This document shows positions 35,987-44,949 of a stretch of 64,000 bases of DNA, one piece after another. The stretch spans positions 69,704 through 133,703 of the forward strand of contig CAKPKL010000004.1 in NCBI GenBank assembly GCA_934167485.1, in the 5' to 3' direction. Within the stretch, counting starts at the first letter, position 1, and every line of letters begins with the position of its first letter. The notes below the pieces were generated by a model. It did no database searches and had not been told where the DNA came from. It was given only the letters and a program-made list of their open reading frames with translations. Source of the DNA: an uncultured Bacilli bacterium. GTDB lineage: Bacteria > Bacillota_I > Bacilli_A > RF39 > UBA660. Both the position numbers and the translations under genes were made by a program.

Positions 35987-37117
35987 CTAAATTCGGAAAG
36001 CCACAGCCACGCCACGGGTACTATTAGCAAGATCTCCACTCCAACACCCAGTAGAGTTCACATTGTAGAAAACGTTAGTATTACTGTAATAAGCAGAACG
36101 AAGCCACCAATATTTTGGATCTTCATTATAGTTTTTAACTACTCCTGAATAACTTGCTGTTGTTACTCCATTTGTCTTATAATAATCTAATTGTCTTGTC
36201 TCTGCTTCTGCTGTATCAGATGTTATTGTATTATTTGTTCCTTCTTTTCCATATACTTCTTTTGTTGATAATAGATATATTTTATCTTCTGATGTGAAAT
36301 TTGTCTCTCCATCTGTAGAACCATGACTTGACACTACTTTTGTATTTACTATATTTTCTTTTAAACCTTCTGGTAATGCATTATATATATCATTATTTAC
36401 ATATGTTCTCATTTCACTTGCTGGCCATCCGCCTACATTTGTATCACTTGAGTTCATTGCATGTTCTGTTATTATATCCACAAACTCTATTACAAATCCA
36501 CATGCTGTTTGTGAAAAGCCTTCCGTATTACATTCTTCTGGTGTGGAATTGTTTGCTATTCTTATTGTATATAATCCATTACTATTTTCTTCTGTATTTG
36601 TAAATCCTGTAAGTGCTATTTCTTTTGTATCTCCTACTTTATATGCGCTTGTATTTCCTGCTTTTACATTTGCTACTATTGTTTCCCAAGAATCTTCCTC
36701 AAATGATTTTGGTGTTGGTATTGTTTTATACACTAATTTACCCTGTGCATTTTTTACTATTGTTTTTCCTTCTTCATATTTTAATGTTATATCTTTTATA
36801 TCACCATTTGAGAATGTTATATTTCCACTTTCTGGCATTTCTCCTTCTACATCTACTTTTAACTCTTCAGTACGTCCATCACAGTATAATTTCTTATTTT
36901 CTATTTTACATGTATTTGGATTGTATGTTGCATCTTTCATTTTTTCTTTTGCTACTGAGTTTTCTGCTGCACTTATATAAAATTCTGCACTTCTAAGTAA
37001 GCTTGACTCCTTTGTATCTTTTATTATATCCAATACTATTGGAGTAGCTATAAGTGCGATGATTGCGAGTATTACTATGACTGCTAATAATTCTATTAAA
37101 GTAAAACCTTTCTTCAT
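35987..37117 (-). CDS. Prepilin-like protein 1 with C-terminal DUF6273-like domain
   Basis: A 376-residue protein starting MKKGFTLIELLAVIVILA, a class-III prepilin signal in which prepilin peptidase would cut after Gly and methylate Phe. The hydrophobic helix (residues 4-32) should pack in a pilus core or pseudopilus. Residues 60-140 are polar; about 150-376 form a secreted-type domain ending in WWLRSAYYSNTNVFYNV and TRGVAVAFRI, as in DUF6273 proteins. AGGAGG gives a strong ribosome site. It lies alone between rnj and ftsA with its own promoter and terminator. No pilus motor or peptidase gene is in the window. Confidence 0.85.
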   Translation of the reverse strand: MKKGFTLIELLAVIVILAIIALIATPIVLDIIKDTKESSLLRSAEFYISAAENSVAKEKMKDATYNPNTCKIENKKLYCDGRTEELKVDVEGEMPESGNITFSNGDIKDITLKYEEGKTIVKNAQGKLVYKTIPTPKSFEEDSWETIVANVKAGNTSAYKVGDTKEIALTGFTNTEENSNGLYTIRIANNSTPEECNTEGFSQTACGFVIEFVDIITEHAMNSSDTNVGGWPASEMRTYVNNDIYNALPEGLKENIVNTKVVSSHGSTDGETNFTSEDKIYLLSTKEVYGKEGTNNTITSDTAEAETRQLDYYKTNGVTTASYSGVVKNYNEDPKYWWLRSAYYSNTNVFYNVNSTGCWSGDLANSTRGVAVAFRI

Positions 37118-37139
37118 GTTAGCCTCCTATTCTATGTAA

Positions 37140-37168
37140 ATTATACTAAAAAAATATAGATTAATCAA
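37140..37168 (-). promoter_or_regulatory. Promoter of pilin 1, -35 embedded in the rnj terminator
   Basis: TTGATT (37168-37163) and TATAAT (37145-37140) are 17 bp apart. The -35 lies in the loop of the hairpin at 37152-37180. The surrounding 44 nt are identical to the unit at 43709-43752. Confidence 0.7.
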
Positions 37169-37180
37169 TAACCTATATTT
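37148..37180 (-). terminator. Terminator of the RNase J-like gene
   Basis: AAATATAG (37152-37159) pairs with CTATATTT (37173-37180); T run on the minus strand. Confidence 0.65.
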
Positions 37181-37186
37181 AAAAAT

Positions 37187-38830
37187 CTAAATTTCTTGAA
37201 CTACTATAAGAATCATAGGTTTACATTCTGTTTCTTTATAGAAATATTTGCCAAGTCTATCTCTTATATCTAATTTTATTTTATTATAATCTATAAATTT
37301 TTCACTTACATTCTCATTAATAACAGTAGTTACTATAGCTTCAGCTTCTTTTATTATATCAATATTATCTTTTACATAAATAAATCCCTTAGTATAGATA
37401 TTTGCTTTATTCATTATAGTTCTTTTTTCTTTATCTATATTAGCTGTAACAATTACAATACCACTATCATTTAACATTTCTCTATCTTTTAATACTAAGT
37501 CTCCTATATCTCCTGCTGTTTTACCATCTATTAAAATATCTTCTACTTTTATTTTGTTACCTTCATCTTTAAGTTCTCCATCAATAAATGTAGCAACTTC
37601 TCCATTTAAATTAAGTAAAATATTTTCTTCTGGTATATTTAATTTACGAGCTAAATTAGCATTTTCTACTTGATGTCTATATTCACCAGTTACTGGAAAA
37701 TAATATTTTGGATTCATAAGTTTTATCATAAGCATAATATCTTCACTAGATGCGTGAGGTGATAAATACTTTTTGGATAATATTACTAATTTAGATCCAA
37801 CTTTCGCGATATCATCAAATACTTTTGTAGCTGTTATTTCTGTTCCTTCATATAAAGGAGATAAAATTACTACTGTATCTGTATCTTTTAAAGTTACAAA
37901 TTTATCAGAATGTCTAAGTATTCTTTTTAAACAAGAATATGGTTTTTCTCTTTCATTTGATATTATTACAATTATTCCATCATCATTTATATGACTTATA
38001 GTTTTAATTCTATTTTTATCAAACTTTATATATCCCAATTCTATTCCCCTTAATATAATAGTTTCTAAGCTTTTACCCATTATAACTACATTTCTATCTG
38101 TTTTTATAACTTCATTAAATAATTCCTGAATTCTATATATTTGAGTCTCAAATATATTAAAAAATATTCTTCCTTCATTTTCATCTATAGTACTTCTAAT
38201 TACTTCAGAAGCTCTATGATGTGGAGATGTATATCCTATTTTATCAGAATATAATGATTCACTCATAAGGCATAATACGCCTTGTTTTCCAATATATGCA
38301 AGTTTTCCTATATCTGTTGCATATGGTCCTTCCATAGCAGGATCAAATAAATAATTTCCACTAAAACAGATTGCTCCATCACTAGTACTTAAAACATATA
38401 AATAACTATCTGGTAGGGCATGCGATACTTGTATTGGAAAGATACTCTCCTGTCCAAAATTTATCTTTTTATGTGGTTTTATTTCTATAAGATTAGCACT
38501 TTTTATACCACTCTCTTGTAAATCCTGTTTAATAATTTCTAGAGTAAATTTACCACCATATATTTTAACATCAGGTAAATCTACTAAAATATCACTTAAA
38601 GCCCCCATTTGATCATCATGACCATGAGTTATAAATATACCTTGAATTTTATTTTTGTTTTCTATTAAATAATCATAATTAGGTATTATATAATCAACAC
38701 CCAATAATTTGTCATCTGCATACTTTAGGCCAGCTTCAAATACATAAATCTTATCATTTACTTCTACTACATACATATTTTTTCCTATTTCATTTTGCCC
38801 ACCTAAAGCAACAATATTAATTTTACTCAT
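37187..38830 (-). CDS. RNase J family protein with degenerate active site (J2-like)
   Basis: A 547-residue metallo-beta-lactamase/beta-CASP protein, collinear with RNase J1 from INIVALGGQNEIGKNMYVV to the C-terminal MILIVVQEI. Several metal ligands are altered: HxHxDH reads HGHDDQ (Gln74), the TGDFKFD motif reads SGNYLFD (Asn159), the HTSGH region reads LSPHA and PIHGEYR reads PVTGEYR (Thr381). His137 is kept. It is therefore probably inactive and may serve, like RNase J2 of some Firmicutes, as a structural partner of an active RNase J encoded elsewhere. Confidence 0.85.
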   Translation of the reverse strand: MSKINIVALGGQNEIGKNMYVVEVNDKIYVFEAGLKYADDKLLGVDYIIPNYDYLIENKNKIQGIFITHGHDDQMGALSDILVDLPDVKIYGGKFTLEIIKQDLQESGIKSANLIEIKPHKKINFGQESIFPIQVSHALPDSYLYVLSTSDGAICFSGNYLFDPAMEGPYATDIGKLAYIGKQGVLCLMSESLYSDKIGYTSPHHRASEVIRSTIDENEGRIFFNIFETQIYRIQELFNEVIKTDRNVVIMGKSLETIILRGIELGYIKFDKNRIKTISHINDDGIIVIISNEREKPYSCLKRILRHSDKFVTLKDTDTVVILSPLYEGTEITATKVFDDIAKVGSKLVILSKKYLSPHASSEDIMLMIKLMNPKYYFPVTGEYRHQVENANLARKLNIPEENILLNLNGEVATFIDGELKDEGNKIKVEDILIDGKTAGDIGDLVLKDREMLNDSGIVIVTANIDKEKRTIMNKANIYTKGFIYVKDNIDIIKEAEAIVTTVINENVSEKFIDYNKIKLDIRDRLGKYFYKETECKPMILIVVQEI

Positions 38831-38865
38831 ATTTACTCCTTTCTTATTTAGTTAAATGCTAGATA

Positions 38866-38894
38866 ATTATAACACTAAACCAAAAAAAAAGCAA
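38866..38894 (-). promoter_or_regulatory. Promoter of the RNase J-like gene overlapping the mutL terminator
   Basis: TTGCTT (38894-38889) and TATAAT (38871-38866) are 17 bp apart. The -35 is the 3' arm of the mutL terminator stem (AAGCGGTTT with AAATTGCTT on the minus strand, 38908-38889), and the T run forms the spacer. Confidence 0.65.
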
Positions 38895-38895
38895 T

Positions 38896-40641
38896 TTAAA
38901 AACCGCTTCTTTTAAATAGTTTTTCTAAATCACTTGTTGAATAATATATAGTTGTTGGTCTTCCATGAGGACAATTAAAAGGATTTTTACATTTTCTTAA
39001 ATCTTCTACTAAGTTTTTCATTTCATCTAATGTTATATTAGTATTTGCTTTAATAGACATCTTACATGCCATTGTAGCTGCCATATGATCATTAAACTTT
39101 TCTATATCAAAGTTTTTCTCTTTATCTATTACAAGTTCTAAAACTTTTTTAATAGCATTATCCTCATTTCCCTTAGGTATCCATACTGGATGAGCTTTTA
39201 TTATTACTGAATTAATACCAAATTCTTCTATATTAAAATTCATATCTCTTAAAAATTCAAAATTTTCTTTTAATATTATATATTCTGAATTTGTATATTC
39301 TATAGTAAGTGGAAATAACATTTGTATACTTTCTTTTTTCTTACTATTTAATTTTTCTTTAACTATTTCATAATTTATTCTTTCTTTGGCTGCATGTTGA
39401 TCTATTATATACATTCCATATTCATTTTGACAAATAATATATGTGCCATGTACTAATCCTACTGGATACATAAGTGGCATATTAGAGTTGTTTTCTTTTA
39501 TATCGTCATGGATTTTTACCTCTTCAACTAATTCCTCATTTATTACATATGTCTCTTCTGTATCATTTACTATAGGAGTATCAAAATCAAGTTTAATTTT
39601 TTCATATGTTGGAGTTACATTCATATATACTGGTTTATCTTCTATATGAGGTATTAACGTTTTAGATTTTAATTTTTCTTTTATTGTATCACTTACCAAA
39701 GTAAGTAAATCTTCCATATTTCCAAATTTAATATCCATTTTAGTTGGATGTATATTTACATCTACTAAACTTGTATCAACTTCTATATTTAGTACAACTA
39801 TTGGATAATAATTATCTGGTTTATAAGAGTGATATGAATCATTAATAGTTCTATTAAGTTCAACATTTCTTACTATTCTTCCATTTACTATAGTTATAAT
39901 ACTATTTCTTTTTTGCTTATATACTTCTGGTAAACTTATATACCCACTTATTTCATAATCACTATTAGAAGCACTTATATCTAACATCTTTTTAGCTACT
40001 GGAGTACCAAATATATTTTTTATACATTTTAATAAATTACCAGTACCATCTGTTCTTAAAAGTTCTCTTGAATCATTTGTTAGAACAAATCTAATATTAG
40101 GCTTAGAAAGCGCTATTTTATTTATATAATCTGTAATACTTGCAAGTTCTGTATAAAGACTTTTTAAATGTTTAAGACGTGCTGGAGTATTATAGAAAAT
40201 ATCTCTTACACACATAATAGTACCTTGTCTAGCAAAAGCTGATTCAACAAGTTTTACTCTACCACCTTCTATAACTACCCTAGTTCCAACATCACCAATT
40301 GATGTTATTAATTCAACTTTAGAAACAGATGCAATGGATGCTAAAGCTTCGCCCCTAAAACCTAAAGTATGGATGTGATAAAGATCATCTTCATCAACAA
40401 TTTTGCTTGTTGCATGTCTATTAAAGGACATAACTGCATCTTCTCTATCCATACCCTTACCATTATCTGTTACTTTAATTTCCTTCACACCAGATTCTTT
40501 TAATTCAATTTTTATCTCTGTTGCTCCTGCATCTATACTGTTTTCAACTAATTCCTTTACGACAGAAGAACATCTTTCAACAACTTCTCCTGCTGCTATT
40601 TTATTAGATAAAATTTCATCCATTATTTTTATTACTGACAT
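38896..40641 (-). CDS. mutL: DNA mismatch repair protein MutL
   Basis: GHKL ATPase and latent endonuclease of mismatch repair. The N-terminal ATP site has IAAGEVVERCSSVVKELVEN, DNGKGM and GFRGEALASIASV. The C-terminal endonuclease site is intact: DQHAAKERINYE, AATMACKMSIKA and CPHGRPT. 581 residues, compact linker. No mutS lies next to it in this window. Confidence 0.97.
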   Translation of the reverse strand: MSVIKIMDEILSNKIAAGEVVERCSSVVKELVENSIDAGATEIKIELKESGVKEIKVTDNGKGMDREDAVMSFNRHATSKIVDEDDLYHIHTLGFRGEALASIASVSKVELITSIGDVGTRVVIEGGRVKLVESAFARQGTIMCVRDIFYNTPARLKHLKSLYTELASITDYINKIALSKPNIRFVLTNDSRELLRTDGTGNLLKCIKNIFGTPVAKKMLDISASNSDYEISGYISLPEVYKQKRNSIITIVNGRIVRNVELNRTINDSYHSYKPDNYYPIVVLNIEVDTSLVDVNIHPTKMDIKFGNMEDLLTLVSDTIKEKLKSKTLIPHIEDKPVYMNVTPTYEKIKLDFDTPIVNDTEETYVINEELVEEVKIHDDIKENNSNMPLMYPVGLVHGTYIICQNEYGMYIIDQHAAKERINYEIVKEKLNSKKKESIQMLFPLTIEYTNSEYIILKENFEFLRDMNFNIEEFGINSVIIKAHPVWIPKGNEDNAIKKVLELVIDKEKNFDIEKFNDHMAATMACKMSIKANTNITLDEMKNLVEDLRKCKNPFNCPHGRPTTIYYSTSDLEKLFKRSGF

Positions 40642-40732
40642 GCTACCACCTAAACCATTATATCAAAAAAAACTTAATTTGACAAAAATAGGTTTTTGAT
40701 ATATTATATATGGCACTTAAGGAGAAATTTAT

Positions 40733-41890
40733 ATGGAATTAAAACTTAGTGAATTAGAAACACTATTTGAAAAAATTAAAAGCATTTTATCAAAATTTGA
40801 AAAAAATTATGATGAATATTATGAAGATAAAAGTGTACCTAATTATAAATATAAATTATTTTTAACAAATGGCGATAAAATTAATTTAAGTATACCTGCC
40901 TCATCTGTACCACATCTATTAGGTATAGATACAAATTATTTATCCTCACTTGAAATATTTAAAAGCACAAATTCTTTTGAAATAGCTAAAGAAATGTGTG
41001 AAAATGCATACAAAATAAATAAATTGGTTAATGAAGGAAAATTAAAATATGATAATTTTCTTTCTCAATTTGTTCAGGAAAAAGTTAATGGAATTCTTCC
41101 AAATATATATTTCAATATTAATGAATTTGAACTTATAGTTAAATATGATCCAAGTAAAAGTTATGAAATTACTGATAAAAATCAAAAATTTGATTACATA
41201 ATAATTAAAAAATTCGAAGATGATAAAATTGGTATTTTAGGTATAATAAAAAATGAATATAATTATGTTCCTATGAGTAATAGAATTTACAATAATTTAG
41301 AAGAAGCAAAAGAATTTTTAAATGAGATTTTAAATGGTCAAGAGATTACCATGATAAATGGTATGCAAATATCTAACCGTTATAGTGACTATAATAAAAG
41401 CTTTAACTTATCACTTAACTCAAAACTAGATAAATTAGATAGATTAAAATATTATAATAAAACTTTTAATGCTCATGTTGATGTTTTAAGTGATTATGAA
41501 TGGGCTCTTAGTAATTTATCTAATAGAAGACAAGAAAAATTTACAAATAGTGGATTTATAGACTCAATAGCAAAAAGCATTGCTGAAGGAGAAATTATAA
41601 ATACAGAAGAATTAGAAGATAATAATCTAATAGAAATCGTTAATGCATTTAATGATTTTGTATGTAAAGAATCTAATAATAGTGGTGCTGATATAAAATA
41701 TAGTGAAGTTATAAAAGAACTAAAAGAGTTAAGATCTGAGGCAGAAAATTTAAAAAGAGAAAAAGAAGAATTGCAAAGCAATTTAAATAAAGAACAAAAT
41801 AAAAATGAACAATTACAATTAGAAAATAAAGAACTAATTGATACAAAACAAAAAGTATTAAGTTTATTATTACCAAAAAAAGATTGTTAA
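40733..41890 (+). CDS. Uncharacterised protein with PBECR-like N-terminus and coiled-coil tail
   Basis: A 385-residue protein, the only rightward gene between mutL and the suf region. Residues 40-75 (KLFLTNGDKINLSIPASSVPH, here seen as KLFLTNGDKINLSI then SVPHLLGI) and 160-190 resemble PBECR4-type domains of phage and mobile elements, putative RNA-processing nucleases; this match is from memory and weak. Residues 330-375 are a charged coiled coil (KELKELRSEAENLKREKEEL). GGAGAAAT precedes the ATG. It may be a mobile-element or defence remnant. Confidence 0.55.
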   Translation: MELKLSELETLFEKIKSILSKFEKNYDEYYEDKSVPNYKYKLFLTNGDKINLSIPASSVPHLLGIDTNYLSSLEIFKSTNSFEIAKEMCENAYKINKLVNEGKLKYDNFLSQFVQEKVNGILPNIYFNINEFELIVKYDPSKSYEITDKNQKFDYIIIKKFEDDKIGILGIIKNEYNYVPMSNRIYNNLEEAKEFLNEILNGQEITMINGMQISNRYSDYNKSFNLSLNSKLDKLDRLKYYNKTFNAHVDVLSDYEWALSNLSNRRQEKFTNSGFIDSIAKSIAEGEIINTEELEDNNLIEIVNAFNDFVCKESNNSGADIKYSEVIKELKELRSEAENLKREKEELQSNLNKEQNKNEQLQLENKELIDTKQKVLSLLLPKKDC

Positions 41891-41904
41891 TTCAATCTTT
41901 TTTT
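41875..41904. terminator. Bidirectional terminator between the PBECR-like gene and the mini-gene
   Basis: AAAAAAAGATTG (41875-41886) pairs with CAATCTTTTTTT (41893-41904), a 12-bp perfect stem usable in both directions. Confidence 0.75.
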
Positions 41905-42058
41905 ATTTTAATTCGTATTTAGATACAGTTATTATTGGCCTTATACCGAAATGCTGAGTGGTCAATATAGAATTACCATCACCTAAATCACATATATACT
42001 CATCACCAAAATTAAATTCTCCATTAGGAATATTTCCAGTGGCTTTATTTTTATTCAT
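41903..42058 (-). pseudogene. 51-codon remnant of a pilin/DUF6273 cassette
   Basis: The upstream region and start (MNKN followed by K/A/T residues) copy those of pilins 2 and 3, but the whole pilin helix is missing. After about 30 unrelated residues it ends HFGIRPIITVSKYELK, like the GVRPVISIK and AIRPVVVLSK ends of DUF6273-like domains. It keeps a full promoter, so it may still be transcribed. I read it as a cassette with a large in-frame internal deletion; a functional small protein cannot be excluded. Confidence 0.55.
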
Positions 42059-42091
42059 TTTTATTCCTACTTTCTTATTTTAACTACATTA

Positions 42092-42120
42092 ATTATACTA
42101 AAAAAGAATTGATTAATCAA
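42092..42120 (-). promoter_or_regulatory. Promoter of the mini-gene within the pilin 2 terminator
   Basis: TTGATT (42120-42115) and TATAAT (42097-42092), 17-bp spacer. The -35 lies in the palindrome ATTGATTAATCAAT (42108-42121), which with the following T run terminates pilin 2. Confidence 0.65.
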
Positions 42121-42125
42121 TCCCT

Positions 42126-43679
42126 TTATCCTATTGTTACTGTTGCCCCTGTAATACTTGCATCTGTAAGTCTTGCTTCTATAAATGTTTTTGCTGTTTC
42201 ATCTTTTACTGTAATACTTGTTACTCCATTTCCTCCAAACATATAAGGATATTCTGTTACCTTAGTAAAATCTGCTTTATTCATATTTATTGTTTTTAAG
42301 TTTGTACATTGATTAAACATACGATCCATATTAACTACATTTGAAGTAATGAAATTACTTAGATTTAAATTCTCTAAATTTTTACATAATTGAAACATAT
42401 ATTTCATATTTGTTACATTTGATGTATCAAAATTGCTTATGTTCAATTGTTCCAAACTTTGACATTGATTAAACATTGCTGACATGTCTGTTACTTTTAA
42501 AGTATTAAAACTATTTAAATTTATTGCTTTTAAATTTGTACAAGTTTGAAACATAGCTTGCATATTTGTTACATTACTTGTATTAAAATTACTTAAATCT
42601 AAAGATTCTAATGATGAACATTGATTAAACATTCCTGACATATCTGTTACTTTTAAAGTATTAAAACTTTTAATATTTAAAACACTTAACCTTGTGCATC
42701 CACTAAACATCCAATTCATATTTATTACATTATTTGTATTAAAATTACTTAAATCTAAAGTTTGTAAACTTGAACATCCTAAAAACATTCTTTGCATATT
42801 TATTACATTACTGGTATCAAATTTTTTAATATTTAATTCTTGTAGATTTGTACAGTACTGAAACATTCTACTCATATCAATTGCTTTTGAAGTATTAAAG
42901 TTATTTAAATCTAATTTATTAACACTTGTGCATTTAACAAACAAATTTGAAAAATCTGTTACATTTGATGTATCTAAATTACTTAAATCAATACTTGTTG
43001 CATTCGTATATAATACAAATAGATATTTAGAGTTTGGATTGGCCTTTACTCCTCCATCTTGTCCTATATATAATTCATATAATCCATTATTATCTTCATC
43101 TTTATACCATGCCATTATACTTCTATTTTGATTCTCTGATACATCAAAACTTCCTATTACATCTACTGGCACTTCATTTGTTGATACTGTTATTATTCTT
43201 TCTACTTCTTTTCTTTTGATTGGTCCACCAAAAGCAGCTACATCATCTTTACTTGTTTCATCTACTACCATTAAATAATCTACTGGTACTATACAGTTCT
43301 CATCTTTACTTTGTGTTATTTTATTTGAATCATATGCTTTTACATAACACTTATTATTATATTTTAAAGCTAAAGCTACTTCTCCCTTTTTATTTACATA
43401 TATTGTCCCATTATCTGGTTTTGTTCCTTTTATTTTATCTATTACTTTATCATATAAATTACCTGTTGATTCATTTGTTGTTGCATACATCTCTGCCATA
43501 TCTACTAGACTATTTATACTTTGGATATTAGATGACTCTTTACTATCCTCTATTATATCTAGTACTATTGGGGTAGCTATTAAAGCAATTATGGCGAGTA
43601 TTACTATGACTGCTAAAAGCTCTATTAGGGTAAATCCCTTGCTATAAGATACCCCCCTCCCGGTGTTATTTTTATTCAT
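42126..43679 (-). CDS. Prepilin-like protein 2 with nine BspA-type 26-residue repeats
   Basis: A 517-residue protein. Leader MNKNNTGRGVSYSKG precedes FTLIELLAVIVILAIIALIA (processing after Gly15), then a polar region (50-230). Residues 234-467 are nine exact 26-residue repeats, such as NFNTSNVTNMQAMFQTCTNL, of the BspA/DUF285 (TIGR02167) surface-repeat type, followed by a short cap. These leucine-rich-repeat-like arrays often mediate adhesion. At the tract homologous to that of pilin 3 it has GGGAGGGGGG, interrupted by A and in frame. It follows sufS, with its own promoter. Confidence 0.88.
   Translation of the reverse strand: MNKNNTGRGVSYSKGFTLIELLAVIVILAIIALIATPIVLDIIEDSKESSNIQSINSLVDMAEMYATTNESTGNLYDKVIDKIKGTKPDNGTIYVNKKGEVALALKYNNKCYVKAYDSNKITQSKDENCIVPVDYLMVVDETSKDDVAAFGGPIKRKEVERIITVSTNEVPVDVIGSFDVSENQNRSIMAWYKDEDNNGLYELYIGQDGGVKANPNSKYLFVLYTNATSIDLSNLDTSNVTDFSNLFVKCTSVNKLDLNNFNTSKAIDMSRMFQYCTNLQELNIKKFDTSNVINMQRMFLGCSSLQTLDLSNFNTNNVINMNWMFSGCTRLSVLNIKSFNTLKVTDMSGMFNQCSSLESLDLSNFNTSNVTNMQAMFQTCTNLKAINLNSFNTLKVTDMSAMFNQCQSLEQLNISNFDTSNVTNMKYMFQLCKNLENLNLSNFITSNVVNMDRMFNQCTNLKTINMNKADFTKVTEYPYMFGGNGVTSITVKDETAKTFIEARLTDASITGATVTIG
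42279..42980 (-). repeat. Nine tandem 78-bp coding repeats
   Basis: Each unit encodes 26 residues with the pattern NFxTSxVxxMxxMFxxCxxL. The units differ at the nucleotide level but keep length and phase, so copy number could change by recombination without frameshift. Confidence 0.85.
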
Positions 43680-43712
43680 TTTTATACCTACTTTCTTATT
43701 TTAACTATATAA

Positions 43713-43741
43713 ATTATACTAAAAAAATATAGATTAATCAA
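43713..43741 (-). promoter_or_regulatory. Promoter of pilin 2 within the sufS terminator
   Basis: TTGATT (43741-43736) and TATAAT (43718-43713), 17-bp spacer; hairpin arms AAATATAG (43725-43732) and CTATATTT (43746-43753). Sequence identical over 44 nt to the pilin 1 unit. Confidence 0.7.
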
Positions 43742-43752
43742 TAACCTATATT

Positions 43753-44946
43753 TTATATTAATTCATTGTTAATGTTAGGATTGCTTAATACTTCTACAAG
43801 TTTATCTATTTCTTCCTTAGTATTATAAAAATAAAGACTTACTCTACAAGTATTTTTAATTCCAATTTCTTCTTTCAATATCTTAGCACAGTGATTACCA
43901 GCTCTTATACAAATATTATATTTATTTAAATATATAGCAACATCTTGTGGAAAAATATCTTTCATATTAAATGTTATTATAGAACTTTCACTATTTTCAT
44001 TATATATCATAATATTTGGTACTTTTTTCATTTGCTCTATAGCATATTTTCTTAAATCCTTCTCATATGCTTCTATATTTTTCATCCCTATATTAAGTAA
44101 ATATTTTATAACACTTCCAAATCCTATAACCCCTGCTATATTTGGTGTGCCAGCCTCTAGTTTATGTGGCATATTATTATAGACTCTATCACCATTGTAT
44201 TCAAAAGAAGAATTCATTCCACCACCTACTATTATAGGTTTAATATCATTTAGAAAATCTTCTTTTACATATATTACTCCAACTCCTGTTGGTCCACACA
44301 TTTTATGTGCAGAAAATACTAAAAAATCCATATCAAGTTCTTGTACGTCTATTTTAATATGAGGAATTGATTGAGCTCCATCTATTAATACTTTTATATT
44401 ATTTTGATGAGCATACTGAATTATTTCTTTGATAGGTCGAATGTCACCTACTACATTTGTTATATGCGCTAAACTTATAACTTTTGTATTAGGCGTTACT
44501 GCTTTTTTTACATTATCTAAAGTTACCTTTAATTCTTCATTTAAATCTATATAATCTACTTTTATACCTATTTCATCTTTAAGTTCAAACCATGGAAGTA
44601 TATTTGAAGCATGTTCTGCTTTAGTAATTAATACTTCATCACCATTATTTAAATAATTTTTGAAATATCCAAAAATTATTTTATTTAATGAGTCAGTAGC
44701 ATTATTAGTAAAAACTATTTGATCAGCACTTTTAGCATTTATAAGTTCTTTAACAAGTTTTCTTGTATTTTCATACATAGTATCTGTCTTTATACTTATA
44801 TCATAGTCTCCTCTATGTGCATTAGAACTATAATTGTTATAGTAATCACTTATACTTTCACTTAATATATATGGCTTTAAAGTTGTAGCACCATTATCAA
44901 AATATATTAAATCACTATTAAGTAATTTAAAATCTTCTCGATTCAT
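43753..44946 (-). CDS. sufS: Cysteine desulfurase SufS
   Basis: PLP enzyme that takes sulfur from cysteine for Fe-S cluster assembly. YFDNGATTLKP, FTNNATDSLN, VDGAQSIPH-like LIDGAQSIPHIKID, the PLP Lys in VFSAHKMCGPTG and the active-site Cys in RAGNHCAKI are present. 397 residues. Third gene of sufC-sufD-sufS. The usual acceptor SufU and scaffold SufB genes do not follow; pilin 2 does. Confidence 0.95.
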   Translation of the reverse strand: MNREDFKLLNSDLIYFDNGATTLKPYILSESISDYYNNYSSNAHRGDYDISIKTDTMYENTRKLVKELINAKSADQIVFTNNATDSLNKIIFGYFKNYLNNGDEVLITKAEHASNILPWFELKDEIGIKVDYIDLNEELKVTLDNVKKAVTPNTKVISLAHITNVVGDIRPIKEIIQYAHQNNIKVLIDGAQSIPHIKIDVQELDMDFLVFSAHKMCGPTGVGVIYVKEDFLNDIKPIIVGGGMNSSFEYNGDRVYNNMPHKLEAGTPNIAGVIGFGSVIKYLLNIGMKNIEAYEKDLRKYAIEQMKKVPNIMIYNENSESSIITFNMKDIFPQDVAIYLNKYNICIRAGNHCAKILKEEIGIKNTCRVSLYFYNTKEEIDKLVEVLSNPNINNELI

Positions 44947-44949
44947 AAA

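Noticed and set aside
35987..37117. Diversity-generating retroelement target (DUF6273-like end recalls C-type-lectin variable regions)
   Set aside because: No reverse transcriptase and no template/variable repeat pair is visible in the window.
42279..42980. CRISPR-like or intergenic repeat array
   Set aside because: The 78-bp repeats are in-frame coding repeats without spacers.
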